Shown here one piece after another: positions 5,026 through 9,244 of a stretch of DNA of 9,244 bases. Below the pieces are notes generated by a model. That model worked only from the letters and a program-made list of their open reading frames with translations. It was not told where the DNA came from and ran no database searches. Made by a program: the position numbers and the translations under genes. Numbering within the stretch: position 1 is the first letter of the stretch; the number at the start of each line of letters is the position of its first letter. Origin of the DNA: Spirochaetaceae bacterium (GTDB lineage: Bacteria > Spirochaetota > Spirochaetia > Treponematales > Breznakiellaceae); contig JAIRMP010000028.1 in the NCBI GenBank assembly GCA_031258615.1, forward strand, positions 1 to 9,244. Direction: 5' to 3'.

Positions 5026-5966
5026 GCCGCTCTGTTACAGCCGGGGACAGGTTTTTCAAGGCGGCGCACGTGTTGTTCATCGTAACGCTGCTGGTAGAGG
5101 CGCTGCCTGACAGGGCCGCCAACCCAAGCCCGCTGTACGCCGTGGCCTTTATCCTCGCGCTGGAGGCGTTGCTGCTCGTCTCCTCCACCCTGCTGAAAAA
5201 CCTCCGGTCAATAAACCTGCTCGCCGACATCATCGCGTTTGTTTACCTCTTCATGCTGCTATGGACTCTGTTCACCGCCAAACTATCCCTACTGAAGGCG
5301 TCGTTCTTTCCGCCGCCCGGCACGGTCGCCGCCCAGATGATCTCGGACGGCGCGGTTATCCTTGAAAACATAAAAACATCGCTCGGCATAGTCGCGCAGG
5401 GGTACGCGCTCGCTCTGGTAACGGCGATCCCGCTCGGCCTGTTTCTGGGCTGGAACATACGCTCCGGCAGCGCGGCAATCTACATCTCAAAGTTTGTCGG
5501 CTCTATACCGCCCGTGGTCTACATCCCCTACGGCATCGCGCTGCTGCCGACCTTCCGCTCCGTGTCGGTCATGGTGATATTCCTGGCGTCGTTCTGGCCG
5601 ATCCTGGCCGGAACGATGAGCGGCGTCCTTAACGTAGAGAAGGAGATTATCGACTCGGCAAGATCGCTCTGCGTAGGCGGCGTGTCCATGCTGGCGGAGA
5701 TTGTCTTCCCGGCTGCCCTGCCTCAAGTTTTTACCGGCTGCAACCAGGGCTTGAGCGTCTCGTTCATCCTGCTGACGTCGGCGGAAATGATAGGCGGACG
5801 GAGCGGGCTGGGGTACTACGTGAAGAATTTCTCAGACTTTGGCGACTACAAACGCATAGTCGCCGGCGTGATCGTGATAGGTGTTGTCATTACCGTGATC
5901 ACGTTCTTTTTTAACAAGCTGCAAAGCTACCTTATGCGCTGGCGCAGCCGGAGGGACAGTGAATAG
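5022..5966 (+). CDS. ABC transporter permease, NitT/TauT type
   Basis: A 314-aa inner-membrane permease, a partner of the preceding ATPase and overlapping it by ATGA. Hydrophobic segments lie near residues 11-27, 37-55, 66-85, 121-143, 160-177, 181-198, 235-255 and 279-297. The binding-protein-dependent permease domain occupies about 110-300. The EAA loop that docks the ATPase is DSARSLCVGG (211-220), followed by FPAALP (229-234). FPPPGTV near 96-102 matches the periplasmic entry to the domain seen in TauC/SsuC relatives. The first two or three hydrophobic segments form a longer N-terminal extension than the usual roughly 250-aa permease. No gene for a substrate-binding protein lies beside it within this window. 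Confidence 0.92.
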   Translation: MSRSVTAGDRFFKAAHVLFIVTLLVEALPDRAANPSPLYAVAFILALEALLLVSSTLLKNLRSINLLADIIAFVYLFMLLWTLFTAKLSLLKASFFPPPGTVAAQMISDGAVILENIKTSLGIVAQGYALALVTAIPLGLFLGWNIRSGSAAIYISKFVGSIPPVVYIPYGIALLPTFRSVSVMVIFLASFWPILAGTMSGVLNVEKEIIDSARSLCVGGVSMLAEIVFPAALPQVFTGCNQGLSVSFILLTSAEMIGGRSGLGYYVKNFSDFGDYKRIVAGVIVIGVVITVITFFFNKLQSYLMRWRSRRDSE

Positions 5967-5967
5967 G

Positions 5968-6027
5968 TGGCAAGCGCTTCGCGCTTGCCATAGGAGTTTG
6001 CGCTCGCAAGCCGCAAGGCGGGTTTGC
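5968..6027 (+). repeat. Tandem hairpins between the permease and corrinoid protein genes
   Basis: TGGCAAGCGC-ttc-GCGCTTGCCA (5968-5990) is a perfect 10-bp stem beginning two bases after the permease stop. A second, bulged stem pairs GCAA and CCGC (6006-6014) with GCGG and TTGC (6018-6027). Neither is followed by a T-run, so a classical rho-independent terminator is unlikely. They may be a REP-like element or an mRNA processing or stability structure separating importer and corrinoid transcripts. Confidence 0.55.
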
Positions 6028-6098
6028 CGCCGGCAGGGGTAGTTGGGGTTAAATGTGAATAGTGTTAAAAAAATTATAGTGTGGAGGATAAAAAAATT

Positions 6099-6746
6099 AT
6101 GGAAGAAGAATTATTGAAAAAACTTTCAGATTCGGTTGTGAACATGGATGAGGAAGGGGCCGTTAAGTATTCGCGGCAGGCGGTGGAGGAAAAGCTGGAC
6201 AGCTATACCGCGATCGACAAAGGGCTGGCCAGCGGGATGGAACGGGCCGGGCAGCTCTTTGATGAGGAGGAGTACTTCGTGCCGGAGCTCATCATCTGCT
6301 CGGACGCGATGAACGCCGGCATCGACGTGCTGAAGCCGCACCTCAGGCAGGATGGCGCGAAGAAGAAGGCGCGGGGCGTGATCGGCGTCGTTGAGGGCGA
6401 TACGCACGATATTGGCAAGAACCTTGTCAAGATCATGCTGGAGTCCTCCGGCTTCGACATTGTAGACCTGGGGAGGGACGTGCCGCCCGCCGACTTTGTC
6501 GACAAGGCGGTGGAGACGGACGCCCAGCTCATCCTGCTTTCTACCTTGATGACGACGACGATGGACAACATGGCCGAGGTGGTGCGTATCCTGCAAAGTA
6601 ACGGGACGCGGGAGCGCTTCAAGGTGGTGGTGGGCGGCGGGCCTATCAACAAGGCTTTCGCGGACCGCATAGGCGCGGACGGCTACGCGAAGAACGCTAA
6701 CGAAGCGGTGAGGGTGTGCCGGGAACTTGTCGCGGTGGGGGCGTGA
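6099..6746 (+). CDS. Corrinoid (cobalamin-binding) methyltransferase protein
   Basis: A 215-aa cytoplasmic methyl carrier of the MtaC/MtbC/CmuA-like corrinoid protein family. The helical cap domain (B12-binding_2 type) occupies about 1-85, with FDEEEYFVPELIICSDAM as its core. The Rossmann B12-binding domain follows, with the lower-ligand motif EGDTHDIGKN (D101, H103, G106), the SxL-type motif LSTLMT (about 147-152) and GGGPIN (179-184). H103 should coordinate cobalt in the base-off/His-on form. The ATG at 6099 is preferred over GTG at 6081, because GGAGG (6083-6087) serves as its ribosome site 11 nt upstream. The TGA overlaps the ATG of the methyltransferase gene by one base. Corrinoid proteins accept a methyl group from a donor through one methyltransferase and pass it on through a second; the donor here is unknown. 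Confidence 0.95.
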   Translation: MEEELLKKLSDSVVNMDEEGAVKYSRQAVEEKLDSYTAIDKGLASGMERAGQLFDEEEYFVPELIICSDAMNAGIDVLKPHLRQDGAKKKARGVIGVVEGDTHDIGKNLVKIMLESSGFDIVDLGRDVPPADFVDKAVETDAQLILLSTLMTTTMDNMAEVVRILQSNGTRERFKVVVGGGPINKAFADRIGADGYAKNANEAVRVCRELVAVGA

Positions 6747-7792
6747 TGGCGCGCTCGAGAGCGGACGTGTTTTCTCAGGCGGAGCGTCTGGAGCGGACGC
6801 TGCGCAGGGAAGGGACGGACAGGCCGCCTGTAATCTGCCCGGGCGGCATGATGAACGCCGCGATCATCGAGGTGATGGAGAAGGGCGGCCATACGCTGCC
6901 GGAGGCCCACCACTCAGGCGGCCTGATGGCGGCCCTGGCGGAGGATGTCGCGCTGTACACAGGCTTTGAGAATTTCGGCCTCCCGTTCTGCATGACGGTG
7001 GAGCCTGAGGCCCTCGGCGCCCCTGTCGATTACGGCTCACTAACGTGTGAGCCAAAGATAGAGCGCGAGAACTTCGCGCGGGCCGGGGAAGCGCTCTTCC
7101 TGGAGAAGGGCGCGATAGCGCGGAGCGGGCGGGGCGGGGAGGCGCTTGCCGCGATAAGTATCCTCGCCAGGAAACACCCGGACATCCCTGTAATCGGGAG
7201 CATTACAGGGCCGGTCAGCACCGCCGCCAGTCTCGTTCAGCAGGCGGCGTTCTTCGGCGACCTTTACCGCGACAGGGAGGCTTCCCACAGGCTCCTCTCT
7301 TACGTGACGGATCAGTTGGTTGACTGGGCGCTCCTGTTGGCGGAAAGCGGCGCGTCCGTCATCTCTATAGCGGACCCCACCGCCACGGGGGAGATACTGG
7401 GGCCCCGCCTGTTCCAGGAGTACGCGCTCGCTTACATAAACATGATAGTGGACGCGGTTCATGGCGCGGGGAAGCCGGTGATCGTCCACATCTGCGGCGA
7501 TGTTAAGCCGGTAAAGAAGCACTTGTTCAATTTGCGGGGGGATGCCCTGAGTGTTGACGCTATGGTCAATTTAGCGGATATTAAGAATGAAAACGGAGAT
7601 GTTACGACTATGGGAAACTTGAGCACCTACCTTCTTGAATCGGGCAGCCCCGAAAAGATAAGCAGAGCCGCTCGTACGCTGCTTGAAAGAAAGATCGACA
7701 TCATAGCCCCGGCCTGCGGGCTGTCAACATCAAGCCCGCTGGAGAACATACAGTCGTTTACCGCCGCCGTTAAGGATGCGCGGCTTGGCTGA
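6746..7792 (+). CDS. UroD-family corrinoid methyltransferase (MtaA/CmuA-like)
   Basis: A 348-aa TIM-barrel protein of the uroporphyrinogen decarboxylase superfamily, in the MtaA/CmuA branch that moves methyl groups to or from corrinoid proteins. The zinc ligands of that branch are present: VIVHICG (H248, C250) and APACG (C324). GSITGPVSTA (151-160) and SIADPTATGE (207-216) are conserved barrel elements. The start ATG overlaps the stop of the corrinoid gene (TGATG); an upstream in-frame start at 6716 would lie inside that gene and is rejected. MtaA methylates coenzyme M, while CmuA demethylates chloromethane, so the direction cannot be decided: it may be the substrate methyltransferase or the one that unloads the carrier. 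True haem-pathway UroD is unlikely given the zinc motif and context. The last 17 bases overlap the activator gene. Confidence 0.92.
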   Translation: MARSRADVFSQAERLERTLRREGTDRPPVICPGGMMNAAIIEVMEKGGHTLPEAHHSGGLMAALAEDVALYTGFENFGLPFCMTVEPEALGAPVDYGSLTCEPKIERENFARAGEALFLEKGAIARSGRGGEALAAISILARKHPDIPVIGSITGPVSTAASLVQQAAFFGDLYRDREASHRLLSYVTDQLVDWALLLAESGASVISIADPTATGEILGPRLFQEYALAYINMIVDAVHGAGKPVIVHICGDVKPVKKHLFNLRGDALSVDAMVNLADIKNENGDVTTMGNLSTYLLESGSPEKISRAARTLLERKIDIIAPACGLSTSSPLENIQSFTAAVKDARLG

Positions 7793-9244
7793 CGTTGTCT
7801 TTGTCAGCCAGGCCGGAGGCAGGGAGCGCCGCGTCTCCGTCCACGCGGAGGAGGGGGCGAGCGTACTTGAGGCGGCGCGGCTAGCCGGGGTGGACATCGA
7901 GACGCCGTGCGGCGGCGAAGGGAACTGCGGGAAGTGCGGCGTAACCATCGCCGCGTCGGGCGAGACCGTCCTTGCCTGCCGCGCTAAGGCGCGGGACGGG
8001 GATGTTTACCTCGTACCGGACTACGAGGCCGGGAACAAAAGCCTCCGCATCCTGTCCGAGCGCCTGTCGTTCCGGCGCGAAATAGCGCCGTTTGTCACGA
8101 AGGAGTACAGGGACGGGAAGACCTTCGTCTACGGCGGCGGGCGGCTTCTCGGCAGCGAGGAGGGGGACAGTACGGACGCCCTGTACGGCCTGGCGGTGGA
8201 CATAGGCACGACGACGATGGTCGCCGAGCTTATCGACATACGGAAGGCCGAAACGCTCGCCGCGGAATCGGCGCTGAACCCCCAAGCCAGGTACGCGCAG
8301 GACGTGATAGGGCGCATCCACTTTGCCGGGAAGGAGAACGGCCTCGTCACGCTCTATGGGGACTTTGTCGGTGCCCTAAACGGGCTGATAACGGCGCTGA
8401 CAAGGAAGGCCGGCATAGAGAGCAGGCACATCTACGAGGCGGTCTATTCCGGCAACACGACGATGCTCCATCTGGCCTGCAATATCGACCCGTCAAGCAT
8501 GGGCCCCTACCCGTACACGCCCCAGATAACGGGCGGCCTCCATGTAACGGACGAAGCGGTCAACATCTCCCCGTTCGCGCCAATCTACCTGCCGCCTGTG
8601 ATCTCCGCCTGGGTCGGCGCGGACATAACGTCCGGCATACTCGCTACGGAACTGGAGCGTAAAAGCGGCGTGACGCTTTTTGTCGATATAGGCACAAACG
8701 GCGAGATGGTGCTGGCAAAGGACGGGAGGCTTGCCGCCACCTCCACCGCGGCTGGCCCCGCGTTTGAGGGGATGAACATTGCCTGCGGTATGCGGGCCTC
8801 CTCCGGCGCGGTAGAGGCGTTCAGCATAGGGGAGGACGGCGAGGTCTCGTTCAGGCTGATAGGGGAGGACGGCTCAACGCTTTGCGTTGAGCTCGGAGTT
8901 TCGGGGCCGACGCAAAGCGCCGCCTTATCCCGAAACTCGAGGTGTTTGGCGCCGGCTGGCCTGGCTTCCGGCATCTGCGGGAGCGGCCTCATCGACATAG
9001 CGGGCGAGCTGGTGAGAACGGGCGTGATCAACAGGCGCGGGCGCCTTGCCGCCCCGAAAGACGGCGCGGGAGCGGAGAAGCTGGCGGCGCGGGTGAGGCT
9101 GGAGGACGAGAAGCCGGCGTTTTTTATCACGGACAAGGTGTATATAGGGCAGAAGGATGTCCGGCAGATTCAGCTTGCCAAGAGCGCGATAAGGTGCGGC
9201 ATAGAACTTTTGCTTGCCCGCTTCGGAAACAACGCAGCCGATGT
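7776..9244 (+). CDS. RACo/RamA-like reductive activator of corrinoid proteins (3' end beyond the window)
   Basis: Open from ATG 7776 to the window end, 489 codons, where whole relatives have about 540-650. The N-terminal [2Fe-2S] domain has the plant-ferredoxin pattern C45-x5-C51-x2-C54-x13-C68. After a linker come the ASKHA-fold ATP-binding motifs: VDIGTTTM (D142-T147), VYSGNTTMLH (about 227-236), FVDIGTNGEM (D304-N308), and AGPAFEG followed by ACGMRASSGA (about 327-347). GICGSG lies further on. Such proteins use ATP to reduce inactive Co(II) corrinoid back to Co(I). It overlaps the methyltransferase gene by 17 bases, so the partner corrinoid protein is surely the one encoded upstream. A TTG at 7785, with AAGG nine bases before it, is an alternative start. 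Before GICGSG about 25-30 extra residues (GSTLCVELGVSG, PTQSAALSRNS) are encoded by an inserted palindromic block. Confidence 0.93.
   Translation, partial: MRGLADVVFVSQAGGRERRVSVHAEEGASVLEAARLAGVDIETPCGGEGNCGKCGVTIAASGETVLACRAKARDGDVYLVPDYEAGNKSLRILSERLSFRREIAPFVTKEYRDGKTFVYGGGRLLGSEEGDSTDALYGLAVDIGTTTMVAELIDIRKAETLAAESALNPQARYAQDVIGRIHFAGKENGLVTLYGDFVGALNGLITALTRKAGIESRHIYEAVYSGNTTMLHLACNIDPSSMGPYPYTPQITGGLHVTDEAVNISPFAPIYLPPVISAWVGADITSGILATELERKSGVTLFVDIGTNGEMVLAKDGRLAATSTAAGPAFEGMNIACGMRASSGAVEAFSIGEDGEVSFRLIGEDGSTLCVELGVSGPTQSAALSRNSRCLAPAGLASGICGSGLIDIAGELVRTGVINRRGRLAAPKDGAGAEKLAARVRLEDEKPAFFITDKVYIGQKDVRQIQLAKSAIRCGIELLLARFGNNAAD
8872..8942 (+). repeat. Interleaved palindromic block inside the activator gene
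   Basis: GCTCAACGC-ttt-GCGTTGAGC (8872-8892) is a perfect 9-bp hairpin. Its central CGCTTTGCGT (8878-8887) is also the exact complement of ACGCAAAGCG (8910-8919). GAGTTTCGGG (8896-8905) is the exact complement of CCCGAAACTC (8929-8938). The two long pairs interlock as A-B-A'-B', the order that permits a pseudoknot. The reading frame stays open throughout, and the block encodes the extra residues before GICGSG. Confidence 0.8.

Noticed and set aside
6081..6098. GTG at 6081 as start of the corrinoid protein
   Set aside because: It overlaps the GGAGG that best serves as the ribosome site for the ATG at 6099, and the added residues are not part of the conserved domain.
7040..7522. 160-aa minus-strand frame opposite the UroD-type gene, and similar frames opposite the activator (7881-8321, 8585-9136)
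   Set aside because: All are shadows of GC-rich coding DNA whose sense strand carries intact catalytic motifs.
1..9244. CRISPR arrays, tRNA or rRNA genes, and known riboswitch boxes
   Set aside because: No regularly spaced direct repeats, cloverleaf or rRNA segments, and no TPP or cobalamin riboswitch signatures were seen on either strand by reading.

Overview
This window reads as chromosomal DNA from an anaerobic bacterium. The genes are mostly GC-rich (about 60% by eye) but use many AGG arginine and ATA isoleucine codons. They sit among short palindromic repeats and an IS1595-family transposase fragment. A spirochaete (treponeme-like) is my best guess, from the repeat style, the corrinoid methyl-transfer genes and the MurE type. 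Nothing here is diagnostic, and other anaerobes such as Synergistota or termite-gut lineages are possible.

Left part (1-2800), mostly minus strand. At the very edge is the first 23 codons of an IS1595-type transposase. A gene-free stretch follows, holding an AT-rich 24-bp imperfect inverted repeat and a palindrome-rich repeat whose inverted arms interlock. Then comes a compact minus-strand operon, in transcription order: deoxycytidylate deaminase, a 38-codon small ORF, and murE. A sigma70-like promoter lies just upstream of the deaminase.

Middle (2801-4194). A visibly AT-rich FkbM-type methyltransferase gene stands alone between two same-orientation copies of one palindromic repeat. An uninterrupted run of 18 G lies about 70 bp upstream of its start, so both transfer and length-variable expression are plausible. 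A roughly 260-nt leader with an extended -10 box then faces right.

Right part (4195-9244), all plus strand. A NitT/TauT-type ABC importer ATPase and permease overlap by ATGA. After a 132-nt gap with tandem hairpins come a corrinoid (B12-binding) protein, a UroD/MtaA/CmuA-family methyltransferase and a RACo-type reductive activator with a [2Fe-2S] domain, which runs off the window end. The last three overlap or abut and are surely one operon. Together they look like an uptake-plus-demethylation module. The importer would bring in a methylated compound, the methyltransferase would move a methyl group to or from the Co(I) corrinoid protein, and the activator would rescue oxidised Co(II) corrinoid. 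The substrate, the binding protein of the importer and a separate substrate-specific methyltransferase are not visible.

The most unusual sequence feature is inside the activator gene. There a palindromic block with interleaved arms (A-B-A'-B') is read through in frame and adds about 25-30 residues just before the conserved GICGSG motif.
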